Assembly (NCBI GenBank): GCA_003222935.1
Contig: QHXL01000283.1
Coordinates: 8,999-19,284 of the forward strand
Length of the DNA stretch: 10,286 nt
Reading direction: 5' to 3'
Source: Acidobacteriota bacterium
GTDB lineage: Bacteria > Acidobacteriota > Blastocatellia > Pyrinomonadales > Pyrinomonadaceae
The notes under the pieces are model-generated. The model worked only from the letters and a program-made list of their open reading frames with translations, searched no databases and was not told where the DNA came from. The stretch's first letter is position 1. Each line of letters opens with the position of its first letter. Of the stretch, positions 1 to 6,850 are shown piece after piece. The translations under genes were made by a program, and so were the position numbers.

Positions 1-250
1 CGTCATAAAAATCGATTCCGCTCACGATATCCAAGGGTTTCAACTTGGTAGCTTCCTCAGTAAATGCCTTGTCGCGCGCCAGGGTCTCAGCTTCGGAAAG
101 TAGGGCATCAGCGAGGTCGACGACTCGTTGGATTCGGTCGCGATCCGGGCGCTCGGCTAGTTTCAAGTGCACCATTTTTTCCTGCATTTGAGTTGAAGCA
201 GCGGGTCTCAGGCTTTCGGATTCCTTGATTATAGCTTGGTCAAAACTCAT
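1..250 (-). CDS. Hypothetical protein, N-terminal part (gene runs off left edge)
   Basis: Reading the minus strand from the ATG at 250-248 gives 83 uninterrupted codons up to the window edge, beginning MSFDQAIIKESESLRPAAST. The start is supported by AAAGGGGA (257-264 in plus coordinates), a good Shine-Dalgarno match about 6-7 nt upstream of the ATG. The visible part is soluble, highly charged and probably mostly helical (for example RIQRVVDLADALLSEAETLA). It has no signal peptide or membrane segment. I do not recognise the family, and the missing C-terminal part would be needed to assign one. The 296-bp gap to its right, up to the tRNA, shows no convincing promoter or further gene. It does contain a purine-rich stretch (about 350-395) and a short ACAAC-T7-GTTG palindrome near 310-326. 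Confidence 0.7.
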   Translation of the reverse strand, partial: MSFDQAIIKESESLRPAASTQMQEKMVHLKLAERPDRDRIQRVVDLADALLSEAETLARDKAFTEEATKLKPLDIVSGIDFYD

Positions 251-546
251 TAATAATCCCCTTTCAGACTCACCTCTTGATACGAAAACACCGAACAAGT
301 AGATTCCGTGACAACTTTTTTTGTTGCCAGCACTTCGGAGAAGTTTCCTAAAGGAATTAGTAAGGGAATATCGGGAAAATTACGGGAAGGAATCATTTCC
401 AGATCTCATTTGAGAGTCATCAATGTCAGTTGCGTCTGCGATGGGACTAGTATTCAGTCGGGGCTACCATGGCTGGTCGCACTCTGACTAATCCAACCGA
501 CAACTGAAAAGTGGCAAATGATAACTGGAAAGGATTTGGTAAGAAT

Positions 547-633
547 TGGTGCGGATGAGAGGACTTGAACCTCCACGATGTCTCCATCACAGGCTTCTGA
601 GACCTGCGCGTCTGCCAGTTCCGCCACATCCGC
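547..633 (-). tRNA. tRNA-Leu, anticodon CAG
   Basis: On the minus strand this folds as a complete class II tRNA. The acceptor stem is GCGGATG (633-627) paired with CATCCGC (557-551), followed by discriminator A and an encoded CCA (3' end at 547). The anticodon stem is CAGGT/GCCTG with loop CTCAGAA, giving anticodon CAG, which reads the leucine codon CUG. The long variable arm and the T-arm GGAGG-TTCAAGT-CCTCT are typical of tRNA-Leu. The overlapping minus-strand open frame is only a shadow of this RNA. No clear intrinsic terminator is visible downstream (below position 547). Confidence 0.96.
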
Positions 634-651
634 ATTGATTGGGCGCGGGTC

Positions 652-680
652 ATTATGCGAACCCGATCAGGGAGTGTCAA
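652..680 (-). promoter_or_regulatory. Sigma70-type promoter of tRNA-Leu
   Basis: On the minus strand there is a perfect -35 box, TTGACA (680-675). A 17-nt spacer separates it from the -10 box CATAAT (657-652), which has one mismatch to consensus. The predicted transcript starts near 645, giving a leader of about 12 nt before the mature 5' end at 633. Box quality, spacing and position all fit a strong stable-RNA promoter. Confidence 0.85.
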
Positions 681-755
681 GAAGTGCGGTTTTTAGGTAG
701 TGTCCTAAATGAAAATTAGAAATCGGGTTCTGGCATGGGCCTGTCCAGCCTCTCG

Positions 756-764
756 TGATATAAC
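756..764 (+). promoter_or_regulatory. Candidate extended -10 promoter for the small membrane-protein pair
   Basis: The plus strand carries TG-A-TATAAC, an extended -10 element with one mismatch in the hexamer. No good -35 box lies at 16-18 nt upstream. A start near 771 would fit a 5' leader for the GTG start at 806 and would exclude the TTG at 767. This is a single-motif prediction. Confidence 0.35.
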
Positions 765-805
765 ACTTGCCTTGTTACCATCCCCTGATAGGCGGAGTCC
801 TCACT

Positions 806-1135
806 GTGACTAAGCCGTACCGCGAATTTTGGATAAGACTAAGTCTCTGGCTGCTGGCTCTCGGCCTTTTTCTCGCTATCAATGTATCGCTAAGAAGCTG
901 GTTCTTCGAGTTCAGGGAATACATCAGAACTCACATATCGGAGCTACTCGGCCCGGACGATAAACCTACGCCACCACCTGTATCTGCGACCTTGATCATA
1001 TCAATGGCAGGTACCGCCGTTTCGACAATCGGAACGCTCACAACAATTGTCCTAGGTATAAGGAAAGATCGTCGCGAGAGTAATCTGCCCAAGCCTGAAA
1101 CCCCCGCTCCAAAAAAGAAGAAAAAGGGCCGCTGA
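806..1135 (+). CDS. Small two-pass membrane protein, unknown function
   Basis: This encodes a 109-residue protein from a GTG start at 806. An upstream in-frame TTG (767) adds 13 residues, but GGAG at 794-797 sits 8 nt before the GTG and supports the shorter form. Two hydrophobic segments are visible: residues about 12-29 (LSLWLLALGLFLAINVSL) and about 59-85 (VSATLIISMAGTAVSTIGTL onward). Between them is a loop of about 30 residues with a proline-rich stretch (KPTPPPV). The tail after the second span is strongly basic (RKDRR, ending KKKKKGR), suggesting that both termini are cytoplasmic. The lysine tail is encoded by an A-rich run (1111-1125) that could be prone to slippage. I do not recognise a named family. 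Its neighbour 29 nt downstream is also a small membrane protein, so the two may be co-transcribed and work together (inference). Confidence 0.72.
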   Translation: MTKPYREFWIRLSLWLLALGLFLAINVSLRSWFFEFREYIRTHISELLGPDDKPTPPPVSATLIISMAGTAVSTIGTLTTIVLGIRKDRRESNLPKPETPAPKKKKKGR

Positions 1136-1164
1136 TCACCTTAATAACTCCTGAGATTTATTTT

Positions 1165-1611
1165 ATGGGATGGCGCGAGCGAAGACGGATTAAGAAAGAA
1201 ATCCGCAAAGCAGAGTGGCAAGTTTGGGATATAGAAGTTATGGGGAGCATCGGTGCTCCCACGGTTGCGCCATACGCCCGCAAGCTTAGGGACAATCTTA
1301 TTAGGAGTCTGGAGCAGTACGACTCGCATCAACTCGAAATTCAGGCTGAGCGGTACGGAATTGAGATTCCCGTCAAGCCGGAATGGTTCAGCACAGAAAT
1401 TAAGGCCGCCGACCCTGATACCGTAGGCGCTAAGGATGTGATTGACAGGTGGCTGAATGAGACAGGCAGAGCAATGATCTCCAAACAGGTAAGTGACGCA
1501 AGATTTGCTCGTTGGAAGCGCTGGGTCGAACTGCTTATTCCTATATTCGCCTTGATTGTTGCCATTCTTGCCTTGTTCAAAGACATAATCGTCGAGTTAG
1601 TTAGAAAATAA
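1165..1611 (+). CDS. Small C-tail-anchored membrane protein, unknown function
   Basis: This encodes 148 residues from ATG 1165; the Shine-Dalgarno match upstream is weak. The N-terminus is very basic (MGWRERRRIKKEIRKAEW) and probably helical. A soluble, charged middle includes AERYGIEIPVKPEW (about residues 61-74) and RWLNETGRA (about 94-102). A single membrane segment lies near the C-terminus (about 122-139, WVELLIPIFALIVAILALF), followed by the short tail KDIIVELVRK. This layout implies a cytoplasmic body anchored by a C-terminal helix. From memory, uncharacterised bacterial proteins with a similar layout (basic start, short middle, C-terminal span after a WxxxLLIP-like stretch) are common, but I cannot name a family. 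It follows the two-span protein by 29 nt on the same strand, so an operon is likely. No catalytic motif is visible. Confidence 0.75.
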   Translation: MGWRERRRIKKEIRKAEWQVWDIEVMGSIGAPTVAPYARKLRDNLIRSLEQYDSHQLEIQAERYGIEIPVKPEWFSTEIKAADPDTVGAKDVIDRWLNETGRAMISKQVSDARFARWKRWVELLIPIFALIVAILALFKDIIVELVRK

Positions 1612-1653
1612 TTCTGAATCTGAGATTAGTACACCAAAAGTTTTTAGGCTGGC

Positions 1654-1707
1654 CGACGAACTTTAGTTTGTCGAACTCTAGCTGGCGAAACCCGCGACAA
1701 ACTAAAG
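1654..1707. repeat. Compound palindromic repeat (CTTTAGTTTGTCG type)
   Basis: A perfect 13-bp inverted repeat pairs CTTTAGTTTGTCG (1661-1673) with CGACAAACTAAAG (1695-1707) across a 21-nt loop. The left arm also lies within a smaller self-palindrome, 1654-1673: CGAC/GTCG and AACT/AGTT with one G-T pair between them and a TT loop. A run of A rather than T follows on the plus strand (1719-1727), so it does not look like an intrinsic terminator for the upstream pair. The same core recurs near 6860, 7900 and 7950. The rest of the 250-bp gap (1612-1860) shows no gene. Confidence 0.75.
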
Positions 1708-1860
1708 AAGCTTTGAATAAAAAAAAGATTTCGTTCGCATGACGCGGCGTGGATTATCGCCAGGTCCAGTCGTTCCGGGCCCGTCAAGCTGAAGTTCGTC
1801 GGACATCGCATGACCAGTCCTCTTGGTATACGATAAGCGAAAGGATAACTATCCGCCTGA

Positions 1861-2586
1861 ATGACAGAGTCCCGTACCGTCCATGACGATCTTGGTGAGC
1901 GTTTTGCGAATATCAAACGACGCATCCAACAATCCCTCCACCACGCCAGGCGTTCCGCCGATGACGTGACCCTAATTGCAATCACCAAGACCCATCCAAC
2001 CAGCATCATCAAAGAAGCGATAGCGCTCGGCGCGGCGGATCTCGGTGAGAATCGAGTTCAGGAAGCGGAGCCCAAGATCATCGAGCTTGGTCGTTCGAAG
2101 GCACGCTGGCACCTGGTCGGTCACTTGCAGGCCAACAAAGCCAGGCGCGCCGTGAAGCTTTTCGACGTGATACATTCACTCGACTCAATTGAACTGACTC
2201 AACGTTTGAATCGTTTATGTATAGAGGAGGAGCGAGAAAAGCTGCCCGTGTTGATTCAAGTTGACCTCGGGATGGAGACGACAAAATCAGGTGTTTCAGA
2301 AACCGACCTGGACGAACTCGTGGCCCAGGTGGGCAAATGTGAATACCTGGAACTGACGGGATTAATGACTCTGCCGCCATTCTTTGATGACCCTGAACAC
2401 GCTCGACCCTACTTTCGTAAGCTCGCATCGATAAGGAACAAACTCGCTGATGCAGGCTCCTTTGGAAACAGTCGTGGTGAACTTTCAATGGGAATGACGC
2501 ATGATTTCGAGGTAGCGATTGAAGAAGGCGCCACGATGGTTAGAATTGGCACTGCGATTTTTGGCGAACGAACCGCGCAACATTGA
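1861..2586 (+). CDS. yggS: YggS/PROSC-type pyridoxal phosphate homeostasis protein
   Basis: This encodes a 241-residue, full-length member of the YggS (PLPBP/PROSC) family. These are PLP-binding TIM-barrel proteins that buffer pyridoxal 5'-phosphate and have no known enzyme activity; they are cytosolic. Signatures in order are AITKTHP with the PLP-binding lysine K43, GENRVQEAEPKI, WHLVGHLQANKARRAV, IHSLDS, the segment around QVDLGMETTKSGV, LTGLMTLPPF, and the C-terminal LSMGMTHDFEVAIEEGATMV followed by RIGTAIFGER (phosphate-binding region). An in-frame TGA immediately before the ATG (1858-1860) fixes 1861 as the furthest possible start. A purine-rich AAAGGA lies rather far upstream (1840-1845). 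yggT follows after 23 nt. The yggS-yggT order is conserved across many bacteria, including E. coli. Confidence 0.95.
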   Translation: MTESRTVHDDLGERFANIKRRIQQSLHHARRSADDVTLIAITKTHPTSIIKEAIALGAADLGENRVQEAEPKIIELGRSKARWHLVGHLQANKARRAVKLFDVIHSLDSIELTQRLNRLCIEEEREKLPVLIQVDLGMETTKSGVSETDLDELVAQVGKCEYLELTGLMTLPPFFDDPEHARPYFRKLASIRNKLADAGSFGNSRGELSMGMTHDFEVAIEEGATMVRIGTAIFGERTAQH

Positions 2587-2595
2587 TACTCTGGT

Positions 2596-2602
2596 GAGGT
2601 GA
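2596..2602 (+). promoter_or_regulatory. Shine-Dalgarno sequence supporting a TTG start for yggT
   Basis: GAGGTGA, within GGTGAGGTGAT, closely matches the anti-16S sequence and ends 7 nt before the TTG at 2610. This decides the start codon, because no ATG or GTG is similarly placed. Confidence 0.75.
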
Positions 2603-2609
2603 TAGACGG

Positions 2610-3230
2610 TTGGTCAGAACAATTCAAATCATCGAGCGCTCGCTACTCTTTTTGAGTTGGGCCGTAATTGCCGTAATCGTCGTCGTCATAGCGATTATGG
2701 TTTTGCGCTTGATCGCCAACGCCGCAGATCCCAACCCGTTCAACTGGTTCTCGCGAACGACTCGCAGATTGAGCGACCCTTTTATCATGCCCGTGCGTCG
2801 AGGACTTATGCGGGCAGGAGTCGATCCGAAATTCTCACCACTCGTCGTCATACTTATCACAGTTTTGCTTGGCTGGTTCTTCATGCAGTTGAGCGATGAA
2901 ATTGGGCGCACGTTAGCGGGTCTCGTGGTTAGCATCGGGCGGGCGAACGCGATCTCTGCGCTTGGATACATACTCGTCGGCGCCGTATCCATCTACACGC
3001 TGCTGATTTTTATGCGGATAGTCTTTTCCTGGGGGATGGTTAGTCATTCAAACCGTCTCATGCGTTTTCTCGTAAACTCGACTGAACCTTTACTTGCTCC
3101 ATTGCGGCGAATGATTCCGCCGCTGGGTATGATGGACATATCTCCTATCTTTGCGTTCATCATTCTATGGCTTCTGAAAGCGGCAATTTCCGGCACTCTT
3201 CTGCGCGGCGGCGCGTCGCCTCTCGGGTAA
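2610..3230 (+). CDS. yggT: YggT family integral membrane protein
   Basis: This encodes a 206-residue membrane protein starting at TTG 2610. Hydrophobic segments are at about residues 11-31 (LFLSWAVIAVIVVVIAIMVL), 70-88 (LVVILITVLLGWFF), 112-136 (ISALGYILVGAVSIYTLLIF) and 180-197 (IFAFIILWLLKAAISG). It has two YggT-type units. Each has a helix followed by a conserved amphipathic stretch that precedes the next helix: RLSDPFIMPVRRGL in the first, and NSTEPLLAPLRRMIPPLG then MDISPIFAF in the second. Family members have been linked to osmotic tolerance, membrane organisation and cell-division-associated gene clusters, but no molecular activity is established. It sits 23 nt after yggS and 64 nt before the DUF167 gene, the usual neighbourhood. 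Confidence 0.92.
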   Translation: MVRTIQIIERSLLFLSWAVIAVIVVVIAIMVLRLIANAADPNPFNWFSRTTRRLSDPFIMPVRRGLMRAGVDPKFSPLVVILITVLLGWFFMQLSDEIGRTLAGLVVSIGRANAISALGYILVGAVSIYTLLIFMRIVFSWGMVSHSNRLMRFLVNSTEPLLAPLRRMIPPLGMMDISPIFAFIILWLLKAAISGTLLRGGASPLG

Positions 3231-3294
3231 TAGTGAGACGTGATGGGACAAGAGTCAGTACCGTACGCGGTAGCGTCGGGTTCCGATCGAATAG

Positions 3295-3564
3295 ATGGGT
3301 AAGACAAGCAAACAAGTCGACGAGCATAACCATCGCATCATCACCGTACATGTCGTTCCGCGGGCGAGTAGAAGTGAAGTCGTTGGAGAACACAACGGTG
3401 GGTTGCGAGTCAGAATAGCCGCTCCACCAGTCGATGGTGCGGCGAATGAAGAGTTAATCAGGTTGCTGGCTAAGACGTTCGCCGTCTCGAAGAGTGACAT
3501 CAGCGTACTAAGTGGACGAACTGGAAGAATCAAGCAGGTCAGGATAGATAACCTTAAATCGTGA
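3295..3564 (+). CDS. yggU: DUF167 / YggU family protein
   Basis: This encodes an 89-residue protein of the DUF167 (YggU) family, a small alpha/beta fold of unknown function. Diagnostic parts are VHVVPRASRSEVVGEHNGGL (compare the usual VxPxAxxxxIxG), RVRIAAPPVDGAANEELIRL (the family hallmark APPVDGxANxxL), and SDISVLSGRTGRIKQVRI (VxxGxxxRxKxVxI). An in-frame TAG at 3292-3294, immediately before the ATG, bounds the start. No clear Shine-Dalgarno sequence precedes it, so translation may be weak. The preceding 64 bp contain no gene. Its position directly after yggT matches the conserved yggS-yggT-yggU order. The kinase gene starts 28 nt downstream. Confidence 0.93.
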   Translation: MGKTSKQVDEHNHRIITVHVVPRASRSEVVGEHNGGLRVRIAAPPVDGAANEELIRLLAKTFAVSKSDISVLSGRTGRIKQVRIDNLKS

Positions 3565-3592
3565 ACGCCAAACTTAGTATTCGAGGGCATTG

Positions 3593-6517
3593 ATGGATTT
3601 ATCGCGAATCTCTCATTATCGAATTCTTGAAAAGATCGGTGCCGGTGGAATGGGCGAGGTCTATCTCGCGGAAGACTTGAAGTTGGGTCGCAAAGTCGCG
3701 ATAAAGATTCTCAGCGAGGAGTACACAACAAATCGCGACCGTCTCCACCGTTTCGAGCAAGAAGCTTCTGCCGCATCAGCACTAAATCATCCAAATATTC
3801 TCACCATCCATGAAGTCGGCGACGAGCAGGGCCGACACTACATCGCGACGGAGTACATCGACGGCCTCACGTTGCGTAAAAAGATGGCCGCGTCTCCTTT
3901 CGAGATGCGCGAGATTCTGGACGTCGCAGTACAGGTCGCGAGCGCGCTCGAAGAAGCCCACACCGCTGGAATAATTCATCGCGACATCAAGCCTGACAAC
4001 ATCATGGTCCGGCGTAACGGCTACGTGAAAGTACTCGACTTCGGTTTGGCGAAACTAACCGAGTCGTCGATCGATCGAACGCCGCTCGATGACGACGCAG
4101 CTACGAGAGTACTGGTCCAAACAGATGCCGGAGTCGTCATGGGCACGTCGCACTATATGTCGCCGGAACAAGCCCGTGGCAAACCTGTAGATCCGCGTAC
4201 CGATATTTGGAGTTTGGGAGTTGTGATCTACGAGATGGTCGCTGGCCGAACGCCATTTGAAGGTGAAACTTCAACTGACGTGATCGTAGCGATCACTCAG
4301 AAGGAACCACTGCCGCTGATACGTTTTGCTCCCGCAGTTCCGGCGGAGCTCGACTGGATAGTTACAAAAGCTCTCCGTAAGGATCGCGACGAGCGTTATC
4401 AAACTATCAAAGAACTTCTGACCGATCTTCGCCGGCTCAAACAGCGACTCGAGTTCGAGGCCGAGTTGGAACGCTCAGTCGCGCCGGAAAGCTTCACGCG
4501 CTCGGCGATTAGTTCTCCCTCAGCCCCTACCATTCAAGAAAAGGTTACGCCGACTATTGAGAAAACGGTCTCGCACGTTTCGAGTGCCGAGTACATCGCC
4601 ACGGGAATTCAACGGCATAAGGTTGCTGCGATCTTGGTTGCCCTAGTGCTTATCGCCGGCGTAAGTCTGGGTGCTTATTTCTACACGCATCGAAAGCCGA
4701 CCTTCACAGACAAAGACACGATACTGCTAACAGACTTCACCAACAGTACGGGAGAGCCAGTCTTTGATGGCACTCTGAAGCAGGCCCTGTCAGTTCAACT
4801 TGGTCAGACGCCGTTCCTGAACATTTATCCTGAAGACAGAGTTCGAGAGACGCTGCGCTTTATGGGTAAATCGCCTGAGGATCGAATTACGCGAGACATT
4901 GGTCGAGAGATTTGTGAACGACAGGGAATCAAGGCGTTGTTGACTGGATCGATTGCCAGTCTGGGCAGTCATTACGTCATAACCCTCGAAGCTATCAACG
5001 CGCACACTGGCGATCCGATTGCGCGCGAGCAGATCGAGGCCGAGCAAAAAGAAAAAGTCCTTTCCGCACTTGGCACAGCGACCTCGAACCTGCGCCAGAA
5101 ACTTGGTGAGTCGCTTAATTCAATTAAGAAATACGACGTCGCAATTGAGCAGGCGACGACTTCATCACTTGAAGCGCTTAAGGCGTTCTCAATGGGAAAT
5201 GAGGAACGGAACAAAGGGCGCCTTGCGGAGTCGCTAAATCATTACAAGCGAGCGACTGAGTTGGATCCGAACTTCGCCATGGCCTATGCCAGGATTGCGG
5301 TCTTTTTTGGCAACACTGATCAGGTTGAGTCGGCCAAGGAATACGTCGAAAAGGCTTTCGCCCTTCGCGACCGCGTCAGCGAGAGAGAAAAGCTGTACAT
5401 CATGGAGAAGTATTACAGCTACGTGACAGGTGAATTCGATAAAAGGGTTGAAGTGCTACAGACCTGGGCCAGCCAATATCCAAACGATTACATCCCTCAT
5501 AACAACCTGGCCTTGAGCTATCTCAGCCTGGGCCGTTTTGAAGAAGCACAAAAGGAAGCCCAACGCTCAATGGAGTTGAGTCCCACCAACCCGAGCGCAA
5601 GATCCAACCTGGTAGGTTCCTTCATGGCACAAGATCGGTTTGACGAGGCTGAACAGGCGATCAACGAATTCGCTAAGATCAACCCGGAAAATGGCGCAAT
5701 CAATTTCGACCGATATAGTCTCGCTTTTCTGCGCGGTGATAAGGCGGGAATGGAGGCTCAGTTTAACGCCGTAAAGGGGAAGCCGGGGGAGTTCGACTTT
5801 CTCAATTTAGTTGCCGCAGCGAGCGCGTCTCAGGGAAAGTTAAAAGAAGCCGAAGGGATTCAACAGCGTGCGCGTGATGGATTCAAAAGCCAGGAGCGTT
5901 TTGAGAATGCGGCCCAGGCATCTGTTGAGTTGGGGATCAAGCAGGCAATACTGGGAAAATGTCCGCAAGCGAAACAGAATGCCGCGGCCGGATTAGCACT
6001 TAGTCGAGGTCGAATAAGTTTGTCTGCCGCCGGAGCTGTTGCAACAATATGCAACGATGTCGCGCAAGCCCAGTCGATCATAGATGAAATTGTGAAAACC
6101 TATCCCCTGGACACTTTCGCGGTAAGTCTGTTGGTGCCTTCGATGAAAGCAGAGTTAGAACTTAATCGGGGTAACGGAGCGGGTGCGGTGCAGTTACTCG
6201 AACCAACGCGTCGTTTTGATTTCGGTTTTGCGGGAGGCATTGGCAATGTCTTTTTGCGGGGCTTAGCCTATTTACAACAGGGAATGACAGCCGAGGCGGT
6301 AACTGAGTTTCAAAAGATCTTAGCGCGGCGAGGCGTTGATACGTTCTCGACAGTGCGTCCACTTACACGTCTCAGCCTGGCTCGTGCTTACGTCAAAATG
6401 GGAGATACAGCTAAGGCCCGCAAAGAGTACCAGGACCTGCTAGCGCTCTGGAAAGATGCGGACCCTGATCTTCTGCCCCTTATCAATGCGAAGAAAGAAT
6501 ACGAACAATTGAAATAG
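3593..6517 (+). CDS. Membrane-anchored Ser/Thr protein kinase with TPR C-terminal region
   Basis: This encodes a 974-residue PknB-type Hanks kinase. I chose ATG 3593, with GAGG 5 nt upstream, over the adjacent TTG at 3590. Kinase domain, residues about 9-285: glycine-rich loop GAGGMGEVY (16-24), VAIK with K38, HRDIKPDN (catalytic D131), DFG (149-151), and MSPEQ with E192 after a long activation segment. All catalytic residues are present. Residues about 286-340 form a Ser/Thr/Pro linker, and one membrane span lies at about 344-365 (VAAILVALVLIAGVSLGAYF). The outer part starts with a domain at about 376-520 (ILLTDFTNSTGEPVFDGTL, ALLTGSIASLGSHYVITLEA). It resembles the sensory part of acidobacterial TPR kinases and, more loosely, CsgG/FlgO-like folds (inference). 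TPR-like helical repeats follow at about 523-720 and 883-960 (NNLALSYLSLGRFEEAQKEA). Likely role: an envelope signal receptor that phosphorylates cytoplasmic targets. The ligand is unknown. It lies 28 nt after the DUF167 gene, so it is probably the last gene of that operon. Confidence 0.95.
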   Translation: MDLSRISHYRILEKIGAGGMGEVYLAEDLKLGRKVAIKILSEEYTTNRDRLHRFEQEASAASALNHPNILTIHEVGDEQGRHYIATEYIDGLTLRKKMAASPFEMREILDVAVQVASALEEAHTAGIIHRDIKPDNIMVRRNGYVKVLDFGLAKLTESSIDRTPLDDDAATRVLVQTDAGVVMGTSHYMSPEQARGKPVDPRTDIWSLGVVIYEMVAGRTPFEGETSTDVIVAITQKEPLPLIRFAPAVPAELDWIVTKALRKDRDERYQTIKELLTDLRRLKQRLEFEAELERSVAPESFTRSAISSPSAPTIQEKVTPTIEKTVSHVSSAEYIATGIQRHKVAAILVALVLIAGVSLGAYFYTHRKPTFTDKDTILLTDFTNSTGEPVFDGTLKQALSVQLGQTPFLNIYPEDRVRETLRFMGKSPEDRITRDIGREICERQGIKALLTGSIASLGSHYVITLEAINAHTGDPIAREQIEAEQKEKVLSALGTATSNLRQKLGESLNSIKKYDVAIEQATTSSLEALKAFSMGNEERNKGRLAESLNHYKRATELDPNFAMAYARIAVFFGNTDQVESAKEYVEKAFALRDRVSEREKLYIMEKYYSYVTGEFDKRVEVLQTWASQYPNDYIPHNNLALSYLSLGRFEEAQKEAQRSMELSPTNPSARSNLVGSFMAQDRFDEAEQAINEFAKINPENGAINFDRYSLAFLRGDKAGMEAQFNAVKGKPGEFDFLNLVAAASASQGKLKEAEGIQQRARDGFKSQERFENAAQASVELGIKQAILGKCPQAKQNAAAGLALSRGRISLSAAGAVATICNDVAQAQSIIDEIVKTYPLDTFAVSLLVPSMKAELELNRGNGAGAVQLLEPTRRFDFGFAGGIGNVFLRGLAYLQQGMTAEAVTEFQKILARRGVDTFSTVRPLTRLSLARAYVKMGDTAKARKEYQDLLALWKDADPDLLPLINAKKEYEQLK

Positions 6518-6527
6518 TCTGTGCTCG

Positions 6528-6566
6528 ATTGGTAATTTCCGATTGCCAATTGCCGATTACCAATTG
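6528..6566. repeat. Short inverted and direct repeat after the kinase gene
   Basis: ATTGGTAAT (6528-6536) and ATTACCAAT (6556-6564) form 9-bp inverted arms. Overlapping them, CGATTGCCAATTG (6540-6552) and CGATTACCAATTG (6554-6566) are direct repeats with one mismatch at a 14-bp period. It begins 11 nt after the kinase stop codon. No T-run follows, so an intrinsic terminator is doubtful. Confidence 0.6.
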
Positions 6567-6620
6567 AATTTCCCTCAGCTAGTGCAAGTTGGGAACGGGT
6601 TACACAACGTCCGATATGCT

Positions 6621-6850
6621 TTGCAAAACTCTCATTCTCCCCGTGCTTTAGCTCGGGGTGCGGCGGAGCTCATGCAGTGAAGTAACCGTTTCAACGGTTT
6701 GCCGCCGTGAGCCAATTTAGCATTTCGAACCTTTCATCCTGTCGCGCTCCACGTCAGTCGCCAGGAATGTCGAACCGTTGAAACGGTTCCCTGGATTTAA
6801 GCGGCACCTGTACCCCGAGCTAAAGCACGGGGAGAATGAGAGTTTTGCAA
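6621..6850. mobile_element. Probable MITE- or REP/BIME-like element with 39-bp perfect terminal inverted repeats
   Basis: Positions 6621-6659 and 6812-6850 are perfect reverse complements over 39 bp. Each arm starts TTGCAAAACTCTCATTCTCC from its outer end and contains its own hairpin, CCCCG-TGCTTTAGCT-CGGGG. Inside, AACCGTTTCAACGGTT (6684-6699) is mirrored by its exact reverse complement at 6773-6788, so the 230-bp unit is broadly two-fold symmetric with a divergent centre. No open frame inside looks coding and there is no transposase, so if it is mobile it must be non-autonomous. Palindromes of this kind resemble REP/BIME sequences moved by IS200/IS605-like (RAYT) enzymes; that link is inference. 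With its surroundings it fills most of the 462-bp gap between the kinase gene and yebC. Confidence 0.6.
6684..6788. repeat. Inner mirrored palindrome pair, AACCGTTTCAACGGTT
   Basis: Each unit is itself a 7-bp stem (AACCGTT/AACGGTT) with a 2-nt loop: TC in the left copy (6684-6699) and GA in the right (6773-6788). The two are exact reverse complements, 73 nt apart, and lie 24 and 23 nt from the respective outer arms. They could form either two local hairpins or one long-range stem. Confidence 0.75.

Noticed and set aside
547..633. tRNA gene as attachment site of an island carrying the small membrane proteins
   Set aside because: The tRNA 3' end points away from those genes, no duplicated tRNA 3' segment is visible, and there is no integrase.
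447..680. Minus-strand open frame of 77 codons
   Set aside because: It covers the tRNA-Leu gene and its promoter; the translation has no family features.
767..805. TTG 767 as start of the first small membrane protein
   Set aside because: No ribosome binding site precedes it, and it overlaps the likely promoter region. GTG 806 has GGAG at good spacing.
1661..1707. Hairpin as intrinsic terminator of the small membrane-protein pair
   Set aside because: It is followed by an A-rich stretch rather than a T-run on the plus strand; the same core recurs elsewhere as a repeat.
6621..6850. Retron or other ncRNA-based system suggested by the long inverted repeat
   Set aside because: No reverse transcriptase or partner gene is nearby; the neighbours are a kinase gene and yebC.
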